Shown: piece by piece, positions 1 through 5,312 of the stretch
Layout of the letters: each line of letters opens with the position of its first letter
How positions within the stretch are numbered: the first letter of the stretch is position 1
Source of the DNA: an uncultured Lachnospiraceae bacterium
GTDB lineage: Bacteria; Bacillota; Clostridia; Lachnospirales; Lachnospiraceae
Assembly (NCBI GenBank): GCA_958405355.1
Contig: CATYEA010000149.1
Location: 1 to 5,312, forward strand
Reading direction: 5' to 3'
DNA length: 5,312 nucleotides
Made by a program: the position numbers and the translations under genes
Notes under the pieces: generated by a model
Databases searched by the model: none
Seen by the model: only the letters and a program-made list of their open reading frames with translations
Told to the model about the DNA's origin: nothing

Positions 1-1115
1 AGCCATTTGTAGAATTAAATACTGAATATTATGATCTGGGATTGGAATACCGTAATGAAACGGATGACCAGGTGACAGTGGACTCCGCAGAGGCTACGAA
101 AAAGTATGGCGTTGCTGTAAAATGTGCGACGATCACTCCGAATGCTGCCCGTATGGATGAGTATAATCTGAAAGAAATGTGGAAAAGTCCGAATGGTACG
201 ATCCGCGCGATTTTGGATGGAACTGTTTTCCGTGCGCCGATTATTGTAAAGGGTATTGAGCCGAATGTAAAGACATGGACAAAACCGATCACACTGGCGA
301 GACATGCTTATGGTGATGTATATAAAGGAACTGAGATGAAGATTCCGGGAGCTGGTAAAGTGGAACTGGTATATACAGCTGCTGATGGAACAGAAACCCG
401 GGAACTGGTTCATGAATTTGATGGACCGGGTATTGTGCAGGGCGTACATAATGTTGAAAAATCCATCCGAAGCTTTGCTCACAGCTGCTTCAAATATGCG
501 TTGGATACAAAACAGGATTTATGGTTTGCAACAAAGGATACAATTTCTAAAAAATATGACCATACATTTAAAGATATTTTCCAGGAAATTTATGATGCGG
601 ATTATGCAGAAGCCTTTGAGGCCGCCGGTCTGGAGTATTTTTATACATTGATCGACGATGCTGTAGCCCGTGTTATGAAATCTGAAGGCGGATATATCTG
701 GGCATGTAAGAACTATGATGGCGATGTTATGAGCGATATGGTATCCTCTGCTTTCGGTTCTTTGGCTATGATGACTTCCGTACTTGTATCTCCGGAAGGT
801 TATTATGAATACGAGGCCGCCCATGGTACCGTCCAGAGACATTATTATAAATATCTGGCTGGAGAAGAGACATCCACAAACTCTGTTGCAACGATTTTTG
901 CATGGACCGGAGCACTTAGAAAACGCGGTGAGCTGGATGGTAATCAGGCATTAATGGATTTTGCTGATAAGTTGGAAAAGGCTACAGTTCAGACCATTGA
1001 ATCCGGTAAAATGACAAAAGACCTGGTACTTCTGACTACACTGAAAGAAGTAACCGAATTGACAAGTGAAGGATTTATCAAGGCTATTCGTGAAAATCTG
1101 GAAGCTATGATGTAA
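1..1115 (+). CDS. icd: NADP-dependent isocitrate dehydrogenase, 5'-truncated by window edge
   Basis: Oxidatively decarboxylates isocitrate to 2-oxoglutarate with NADP in the cytoplasm, the last step of the citrate-to-glutamate branch. The reading frame is open from base 3 (first residues [13 protein letters not shown]) to TAA at 1113-1115, giving 370 visible residues. The family is about 400 residues, so roughly 30 N-terminal residues are missing. A TTG at 42 lies inside conserved sequence and is not the start. It is the eukaryotic-type (IDH1-like) subfamily. By recalled alignment to human IDH1, the substrate arginines are R68 (GTIR), R77 (TVFR) and R100 (ARHAYGD), the catalytic lysine is K178 (TKDT), and the metal aspartates are D218 (LIDD), D241 and D245 (NYDGDVMSD). 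R279 in AAHGTVQRH matches the residue that binds the NADP 2'-phosphate. No catalytic residue is missing. The gene is followed by its own terminator and is therefore probably transcribed apart from the downstream operon. Confidence 0.97.
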   Translation, partial: PFVELNTEYYDLGLEYRNETDDQVTVDSAEATKKYGVAVKCATITPNAARMDEYNLKEMWKSPNGTIRAILDGTVFRAPIIVKGIEPNVKTWTKPITLARHAYGDVYKGTEMKIPGAGKVELVYTAADGTETRELVHEFDGPGIVQGVHNVEKSIRSFAHSCFKYALDTKQDLWFATKDTISKKYDHTFKDIFQEIYDADYAEAFEAAGLEYFYTLIDDAVARVMKSEGGYIWACKNYDGDVMSDMVSSAFGSLAMMTSVLVSPEGYYEYEAAHGTVQRHYYKYLAGEETSTNSVATIFAWTGALRKRGELDGNQALMDFADKLEKATVQTIESGKMTKDLVLLTTLKEVTELTSEGFIKAIRENLEAMM

Positions 1116-1135
1116 AAATAAATACTTGGAGATGT

Positions 1136-1186
1136 AAAGTCCCCCTTTGTTGATATCGATGGAGATATTGGCGGAGGGGGATTTTT
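1136..1186 (+). terminator. Rho-independent terminator of icd
   Basis: A continuous 18-bp stem pairs 1140-1157 with 1164-1181 around a 6-nt loop (GATGGA). The base of the stem is TCCCCCT/AGGGGGA, and TTTTT follows at 1182-1186. AAA at 1136-1138 can pair with part of the T-run. Five pairs are G-T in DNA terms (G-U in RNA). The stem starts 24 nt after the icd stop codon. Confidence 0.92.
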
Positions 1187-1197
1187 GCGTTAATGTA

Positions 1198-1226
1198 TTG
1201 ACATAAAGTGTATAATTGTATACAAT
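1198..1226 (+). promoter_or_regulatory. Sigma-A type promoter of the citrate synthase-GntR operon
   Basis: A perfect -35 box TTGACA (1198-1203), an optimal 17-bp spacer and a -10 box TACAAT (1221-1226, one mismatch to TATAAT) place the transcription start near 1233. That leaves a leader of about 60 nt before the ATG at 1294. It is the only good promoter in the 178-bp gap after icd. The TATAAT at 1211-1216 is only 7 bp from the -35 and belongs to the overlapping palindrome. A start-site position is inferred, not measured. Confidence 0.85.
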
Positions 1227-1233
1227 TATACAC
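1208..1233. promoter_or_regulatory. 26-bp perfect palindromic operator, probable GntR/FCD binding site
   Basis: The half-site GTGTATAATTGTA (1208-1220) is followed directly by its exact reverse complement (1221-1233), with no spacer and no mismatch; symmetry breaks at 1207/1234. The centre TTGTATACAA fits the TNGT...ACNA pattern recognised by FadR-subfamily (FCD) GntR regulators, and such a regulator is encoded second in the operon this promoter drives. The site covers most of the spacer, the whole -10 box and the predicted +1, so binding would block RNA polymerase. Repression and autoregulation are inferences from this geometry. Confidence 0.8.
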
Positions 1234-1280
1234 AAACGTTCACAAATTAGTTAATTAAAGCAATTAAGTGTGACAGGAAC

Positions 1281-1285
1281 AGGAG
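1281..1285 (+). promoter_or_regulatory. Ribosome binding site of the citrate synthase gene
   Basis: AGGAG lies 8 nt upstream of the ATG at 1294, which supports that start. The next in-frame ATG (1315, residue 8) is much farther from any purine-rich site. Confidence 0.85.
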
Positions 1286-1293
1286 TGTGAATT

Positions 1294-2688
1294 ATGGATA
1301 ATCGTAATGTAGTCATGAATCCTCATGACAATTTGCTGACCCTGGAAGAGCATTTTTATGCACTTCAGGATGTTAAAGAGCCGAATGTTTTCCGGAATCT
1401 ATTTCCATATGAAGAAGTACCAAAGATTGTATTTAATCATAGAGTTGTACCGCCGAACATGCCGGAGGAAATCTGGATCACAGATACGACCTTCCGTGAC
1501 GGACAGCAGTCCCGGGCGCCGTATTCTACAGAGCAGATCGTGACATTATTTGACTATATGCATCGATTGAGCGGCCCGAAGGGAATTATCCGCCAGAGTG
1601 AATTTTTCCTTTACAGTGAAAAAGACCGAAATGCGGTATATAAATGTATGGAACGGGGATATGAGTTCCCTGAAATAACGTCCTGGATTCGGGCAAATAA
1701 GAAGGATTTTGAGCTTGTTCGTGAAATGGGAATTAAGGAAACGGGTATCCTGGTCAGCTGTTCCGATTATCATATTTTCTATAAAATGAAGATGACCCGT
1801 AAACAGGCGATGGAACATTATTTAAGTGTTGTCCGGGAGTGTCTTGAAACCGGTGTGCGTCCAAGATGCCATCTGGAGGATATTACCCGTTCTGATATTT
1901 ATGGCTTTGTTATTCCATTTTGTCTGGAGCTTCAGAGACTGGGTGAAAGTTATGGTATTCCGATTAAGATTCGTGCCTGTGATACGATGGGCTATGGTGT
2001 AAACTTTACCGGTGCGGCCATTCCGCGGTCAGTTCCGGGAATCATTTACGGCTTGAATGTTCATGCCGGGGTGCCTTCCAGCATGATTGAGTGGCATGGA
2101 CACAACGATTTTTATAAGGCAGTTGTCAATTCTTCAACGGCCTGGTTATACGGCGCCAGTGCGGTCAATTGTTCCCTTTTCGGTATTGGAGAACGTACCG
2201 GAAATACACCGCTGGAGGCTATGGTCTTTGAATATGCCCAGCTTCGTGGAACATTGGACGGTATGGATACAACAGTAATTACAGAGATGGCCGAGTACTA
2301 TGAAAAAGAAATCGGATATAAGCTGCCTTCCAGAACACCGTTTGTCGGAAAGAATTTCAATGTGACCCGTGCCGGAATTCATGCGGATGGTCTGCTTAAA
2401 AACGAAGAGATTTATAATATTTTTGATACGGAAAAATTCCTGAACCGTCCGGTTATGGTAGCTGTTTCCAATACCTCAGGACTGGCAGGCATTGCCCATT
2501 GGATCAATACATATTTCCGTCTGAAAGGGGAAAAATGTGTGACAAAGTCGGATCCGCTTATCAGCTATGTAAAGGAATGGGTGGATAAGGAATATGAAAG
2601 CGGACGTGTGACATCGCTGACAGATGAAGAACTTTTAAAAGTGATTGACGAAGGCTGTAAAGCCTGTAATTATACCATTGGGGCTTAG
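1294..2688 (+). CDS. HMGL-like acyltransferase, probable citrate (Re)-synthase
   Basis: Probably condenses acetyl-CoA with oxaloacetate to citrate using a divalent metal. This non-homologous alternative to GltA was described in Clostridium kluyveri. The 464-residue protein is a DRE-TIM/HMGL-like barrel. Residues 61-74 carry DTTFRDGQQ with the catalytic Arg (R68) and metal Asp (D69). HGHND at 268-272 supplies the two metal-ligand histidines, GIGERTGNTPLE spans 297-308, and AGIHADG spans 360-366. There is an N-terminal extension of about 60 residues. Sequence after the barrel is too short for the leucine-binding regulatory domain of LeuA, so leucine feedback is not expected. Where LeuA and homocitrate synthases usually have a D-x-IE-x-G-like motif, this protein has GIIRQSEFFLY (97-107). 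It lies next to icd and leads an operon with a GntR regulator. Automatic annotation may call it 2-isopropylmalate or homocitrate synthase. The fold is certain; the exact substrate is inferred from recalled family resemblance and context. Confidence 0.8.
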   Translation: MDNRNVVMNPHDNLLTLEEHFYALQDVKEPNVFRNLFPYEEVPKIVFNHRVVPPNMPEEIWITDTTFRDGQQSRAPYSTEQIVTLFDYMHRLSGPKGIIRQSEFFLYSEKDRNAVYKCMERGYEFPEITSWIRANKKDFELVREMGIKETGILVSCSDYHIFYKMKMTRKQAMEHYLSVVRECLETGVRPRCHLEDITRSDIYGFVIPFCLELQRLGESYGIPIKIRACDTMGYGVNFTGAAIPRSVPGIIYGLNVHAGVPSSMIEWHGHNDFYKAVVNSSTAWLYGASAVNCSLFGIGERTGNTPLEAMVFEYAQLRGTLDGMDTTVITEMAEYYEKEIGYKLPSRTPFVGKNFNVTRAGIHADGLLKNEEIYNIFDTEKFLNRPVMVAVSNTSGLAGIAHWINTYFRLKGEKCVTKSDPLISYVKEWVDKEYESGRVTSLTDEELLKVIDEGCKACNYTIGA

Positions 2689-2692
2689 GAGG
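2687..2692 (+). promoter_or_regulatory. Ribosome binding site of the GntR gene, overlapping the upstream stop codon
   Basis: A perfect AGGAGG begins within the TAG stop codon (2686-2688) of the citrate synthase gene and lies 7 nt before the ATG at 2700. The overlap points to co-transcription and possible translational coupling, and it fixes the GntR start. Confidence 0.88.
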
Positions 2693-2699
2693 CCGCATT

Positions 2700-3359
2700 A
2701 TGTTAAAAAATGAATATTCGCTGACAGAAAAGGTTTATCAGAATCTTCGCTCGGATATTCTTTCCGGAACATTCAGAGATCGGGAAGAACTGAGAGAGAC
2801 TGCGTTGGCGAAGGCTTATGGTGTCAGTCGGACACCGGTACGTGAAGCTATCCGCCAGTTGGCGTTGGAAGGACTTGTGGATACCATACCGAATCGTGGA
2901 GCCTATGTGCATAATATCCACGGAAAAGATGTCAAAGATGTATATGCCATCCGTTCCCTTCTGGAGGGACTGGCGGCCCGCTGGGCAGTGGAAAATATTA
3001 CGGACGAACAGATTGAAGCCATGGAAGAAGTGCTTTACATGTCTGAATACTATCGAAAAAAGGAACTGTGGGAACAGGTTTATGTCTGTGACAACAAGTT
3101 TCATGATCTCATGTATGCTGCTTCGGGAAGTCATCTTTTGGAACATATGCTTCGAACGTTTCATGAGTACGTACAGCAGGTCCGTAAGTCTGCGCTTCAA
3201 AATGAAAAACGTGCGAAGAGTTCTTTTGAAGAGCATGAGGCCATACTGGAGGCTATAAAAAAAAGGCAGGCCGATGAAGCGGCCGATCTGGCAAAACAAC
3301 ATATTGAAAATGCTGTGGAGAGCTGGAAATCCAATGATGCGATTCATGCAGTGGAATAA
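2700..3359 (+). CDS. GntR-family transcriptional regulator, FCD (FadR) subfamily
   Basis: Ligand-responsive DNA-binding regulator of 219 residues, a normal length for the family, acting as a cytoplasmic dimer. Residues about 6-72 form the winged helix-turn-helix. The segment around GVSRTPVREAIRQL (41-54) is the classical GntR recognition helix, and NRGAYV (65-70) is the wing. Residues about 77-210 form the all-helical FCD ligand domain. D131 and H135 (D-x3-H), H179 (EEHE) and H201 (KQHIEN) match the Asp-His-His-His metal site of metal-binding FCD proteins, which commonly bind carboxylate effectors through the metal. The gene follows the citrate synthase gene by 11 nt with no promoter between, so the two form one operon, and the palindrome on their promoter is its likely target. 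Citrate, isocitrate or 2-oxoglutarate are plausible effectors, but the sequence does not show which. The family call is firm; target and effector are inferred. Confidence 0.95.
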   Translation: MLKNEYSLTEKVYQNLRSDILSGTFRDREELRETALAKAYGVSRTPVREAIRQLALEGLVDTIPNRGAYVHNIHGKDVKDVYAIRSLLEGLAARWAVENITDEQIEAMEEVLYMSEYYRKKELWEQVYVCDNKFHDLMYAASGSHLLEHMLRTFHEYVQQVRKSALQNEKRAKSSFEEHEAILEAIKKRQADEAADLAKQHIENAVESWKSNDAIHAVE

Positions 3360-3390
3360 AAAACAAAATCCTATTTGGATGCAGAGCAAA

Positions 3391-3434
3391 GAAGGCTGGA
3401 ACCTGTTGAAGGTTTCAGCCTTTTAATAATTTTT
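3391..3434. terminator. Terminator between convergent genes, probably bidirectional
   Basis: A 12-bp stem pairs AAGGCTGGAACC (3391-3402) with GGTTTCAGCCTT (3410-3421) around the 7-nt loop TGTTGAA, with a single G-T pair. On the plus strand it is followed by TTTTAATAATTTTTT, a strong end for the citrate synthase-GntR operon. On the minus strand the stem lies about 14 nt past the ABC-F stop codon and is followed by the weaker T-rich CTTTGCTC. It is the only hairpin in the 75-bp gap, so it probably serves both genes. Confidence 0.85.
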
Positions 3435-5312
3435 TCAGTCAACTAATGCTTCCCATTCTTCCATAAGTTCGAGCAGTTCTTCGTCCAATGTTTCATGTTC
3501 TTCATTGATTTCCATCAGACGCTTTACATCGGTAGCGATATCGTCCTGGGTAAGAAGTTCATCCAGTTCACTAATGCGTTCTTCGATTTCAGCGATACGA
3601 TTTTCAATCTTTTTAATCTGATTCTGGCGTTTTCGTTCCTTCGCCTGTTCTTCCTTTTGCCTCAGATAGTCGTCCTTTCCGGCGGGTTTTGCCGGGATAC
3701 TGTCCGTATGTATATCATCCGGAAGAGAAACCGGAGCCATCGCTGCCTTAAAACCACCGGAAGAATCGATGGAAGGATGTTCTTTCTTTTCAAGATAATG
3801 GTCATAATTACCCGAATAGCTGTTGAGTCCGCCGCCGGTCAGGTCAAGAATCCGGGTGGCTGTCTGATTGATAAAATAACGGTCATGAGAAACATAAAGG
3901 ACTGTGCCGTCGTAGTTTTGCAGGGCCTCTTCAAGAATCTCACGGGACTGAATATCCAGGTGGTTTGTAGGCTCGTCCAATATGAGAAAATTAGCGTGGG
4001 AGAGCATGAGCTTTGCCATGGAAACACGGCCCCGTTCGCCGCCGCTTAAAGTCTTTATTGGTTTAAAGACATCTTCTCCGGTAAAGAGAAATGCAGCAAG
4101 CACATTACGGATTCTTGTATTATTTAGTGTCGGATAGTCATCCGAAATTTCTTCGAAAATAGTTTTCTCATCGTGAAGGACCTGGTGTTCCTGATCGTAG
4201 TAACCAATATGTACTTTTGCTCCGAGGCGCAGCTCGCAGGTGTCGGCAGGCAGGAGTCCGTTGATGATTTTTAATATGGTTGTTTTTCCGGCGCCGTTGT
4301 CGCCGATGAGAGCAACCCGTTCTCCGCGTTTGATGTCCATGGAGATATCCTGGAATAGACATTCGCCGTCGAAACTTTTGGATAAATGCTCGATGAATAG
4401 AACATCATTACCGCTGGTTGTATCCGGCTTCAGCAAAATCCGCATACCGGCTTCTTCTTCAAAAGGTTTGTCGATGACCTCCATCTTATCCAGCATTTTT
4501 TCACGGCTTTCGGCCCGTTTAATGGATTTTTCACGGTTGAAGGAGCGGAGCTTTTGGATGACCGCCTCCTGATGAGCGATTTCAGCCTGCTGGTTTAACC
4601 AGGCCTTCCGCTGAATATCGCGGAGCTGGGCCTTTTTTGCGGCATAATCCGTGTAATTTCCCTTAAAAACATGGCCTTCATGGTGATCGATTTCGATAAT
4701 TTTTGTTACAACTTTGTCAAGAAAATAACGGTCATGAGCAACGATAATGACCGAACCTCTATAATTCATAAGAAAAGTTTCCAGCCAGGCGGTGGAATTC
4801 ATATCCAGATGGTTGGTTGGCTCGTCCAGCAAGAGGATGTCCGGTTTGGCCAGAAGGAGACGACCAAGAGCCACGCGGGTCTTCTGTCCGCCGGAGAGCA
4901 GATGGACTTCTTTATTAAATTCTTCTTCTTCAAATCCAAGACCTTTCAGGACGCCGACAACTTCACTCCGATAGGCATAGCCGTTCTGGTCTTCAAAAGA
5001 TTGCCGCAGACGGGCATAGGTTTTGAGAAGACTGTCCAGTTCTTCACCCTGAGCATCCTTCATGGATAGTTCGACTTCAGCCATACGTTGTTCCATAGCA
5101 ATGACATCTTTTTTCACATCCAGTAATTCCTCGTAGATTGTCCGATGGGAATCTCTGGAATGGTGCTGGGCCAGATAACCGATGGTTTTTCCCTTAGCCA
5201 GAGTGACGTTCCCCTCATCGGGAGAGAGTTCCTCCATAATAATTTTCAGAAGGGTGGACTTTCCGGCGCCGTTAATGCCAACAATGGCGGCTTTTTCATG
5301 ATCTTCAATATG
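3435..5312 (-). CDS. ABC-F family ATPase, YdiF/Uup-like, 5'-truncated by window edge
   Basis: A soluble twin-ATPase of the ribosome-associated ABC-F group, with no membrane segments. The frame is open to the right edge, giving 625 visible residues. The first (HIEDHEKAAIVG) already lead into Walker A GINGAGKST, so the ATG at 5237 is internal and only about 25 N-terminal residues are missing. In visible numbering, domain 1 has Walker A at about 12-20, LSGGQ at 139-143, DEPTNHLD at 163-170 and AHDR at 192-195. The charged helical linker (P-site tRNA interaction motif) spans about 225-295. Domain 2 has GDNGAGKTT at 337-345, LSGGE at 422-426, DEPTNHLD at 446-453 and SHDR at 475-478. A charged coiled coil at about 550-625 ends the protein. 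Both ATP sites are intact. Total length near 650 with a C-terminal coil resembles B. subtilis YdiF and E. coli Uup rather than short antibiotic-protection ABC-Fs. Promoter and start are outside the window; the gene converges on the metabolic operon and shows no functional link to it. Confidence 0.96.
   Translation of the reverse strand, partial: HIEDHEKAAIVGINGAGKSTLLKIIMEELSPDEGNVTLAKGKTIGYLAQHHSRDSHRTIYEELLDVKKDVIAMEQRMAEVELSMKDAQGEELDSLLKTYARLRQSFEDQNGYAYRSEVVGVLKGLGFEEEEFNKEVHLLSGGQKTRVALGRLLLAKPDILLLDEPTNHLDMNSTAWLETFLMNYRGSVIIVAHDRYFLDKVVTKIIEIDHHEGHVFKGNYTDYAAKKAQLRDIQRKAWLNQQAEIAHQEAVIQKLRSFNREKSIKRAESREKMLDKMEVIDKPFEEEAGMRILLKPDTTSGNDVLFIEHLSKSFDGECLFQDISMDIKRGERVALIGDNGAGKTTILKIINGLLPADTCELRLGAKVHIGYYDQEHQVLHDEKTIFEEISDDYPTLNNTRIRNVLAAFLFTGEDVFKPIKTLSGGERGRVSMAKLMLSHANFLILDEPTNHLDIQSREILEEALQNYDGTVLYVSHDRYFINQTATRILDLTGGGLNSYSGNYDHYLEKKEHPSIDSSGGFKAAMAPVSLPDDIHTDSIPAKPAGKDDYLRQKEEQAKERKRQNQIKKIENRIAEIEERISELDELLTQDDIATDVKRLMEINEEHETLDEELLELMEEWEALVD

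Noticed and set aside
15..482. Minus-strand open frame opposite icd
   Set aside because: It lies antisense to highly conserved isocitrate dehydrogenase sequence and its translation is low-quality; nothing supports expression.
1211..1230. TATAAT at 1211-1216 and its mirror copy at 1225-1230 as alternative or divergent -10 boxes
   Set aside because: Both are by-products of the palindrome. The plus copy lacks a -35 at a workable distance. The minus copy would use TAACTA as -35, a poor match, and no gene starts leftward from there.
1227..1293. A riboswitch or attenuator in the leader of the synthase operon
   Set aside because: The leader is only about 60 nt and AT-rich, with no stable hairpin, no T-tract and no leader peptide; nothing beyond the operator and ribosome binding site is supported.
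2703..3389. A 228-codon open frame on the minus strand opposite the GntR gene
   Set aside because: It is fully antisense to a clear GntR/FCD gene, its translation has no recognisable domain, and it has atypical composition (rich in Phe, Ile, His, Cys). It is a shadow frame.
3495..4049. Plus-strand open frame inside the ABC-F gene
   Set aside because: It is antisense to conserved ABC motifs, has no good ribosome binding site and shows no recognisable protein features.
3870..4900. Near-identical short repeats in the ABC-F gene, such as AATAACGGTCATGAG near 3876 and 4726
   Set aside because: They encode the same H-loop (HDRYF) and Walker B (DEPTNHLD) motifs in the two ATPase domains. They reflect the ancient tandem duplication of the family, not a mobile or regulatory repeat.
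3435..5312. The ABC-F protein as an antibiotic-resistance factor
   Set aside because: Length, the linker and the C-terminal coiled coil fit the housekeeping YdiF/Uup type. No resistance context or leader attenuator is visible.

Overview
The window looks like chromosomal DNA from an anaerobic member of the Clostridia, most likely a Lachnospiraceae-type gut bacterium. Three things point that way: moderate G+C with AT-rich intergenic DNA, strong AGGAGG-type ribosome binding sites, and protein sequences that read like that group. These are a eukaryotic-type NADP-isocitrate dehydrogenase, a Re-citrate-synthase-like enzyme and a YdiF-like ABC-F ATPase. The assignment is from sequence recall, not a database search.

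Layout. Positions 1-1115 (+) hold the 3' part of icd; its start lies left of the window. A long hairpin plus T-tract (1136-1186) ends that transcript. A consensus-like sigma-A promoter (TTGACA, 17 bp, TACAAT) follows at 1198-1226. It is overlaid by a perfect 26-bp palindrome (1208-1233) centred on TTGTATACAA, which looks like a GntR-family operator. Downstream is a two-gene operon: a 464-aa HMGL-like acyltransferase, best read as citrate (Re)-synthase (1294-2688), and a 219-aa GntR/FCD regulator (2700-3359). A second hairpin (3391-3434) separates this operon from a convergent minus-strand ABC-F gene (3435-5312), whose 5' end lies beyond the right edge.

How the genes fit together. Citrate synthase makes citrate from acetyl-CoA and oxaloacetate. 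After isomerisation by aconitase (not in the window), isocitrate dehydrogenase gives 2-oxoglutarate and NADPH. Together these form the oxidative half-TCA branch that anaerobes use to make glutamate. The regulator is co-transcribed with the synthase, and the operator sits on their shared promoter. The simplest model is an autoregulated, ligand-responsive repressor that controls entry of carbon into this branch separately from icd. The ABC-F gene is probably unrelated housekeeping (ribosome-associated translation factor).

The most notable item is this apparently dedicated GntR/FCD switch on a Re-citrate synthase gene. No mobile elements, CRISPR arrays, tRNA or rRNA genes were seen. All intergenic stretches are under 300 bases.
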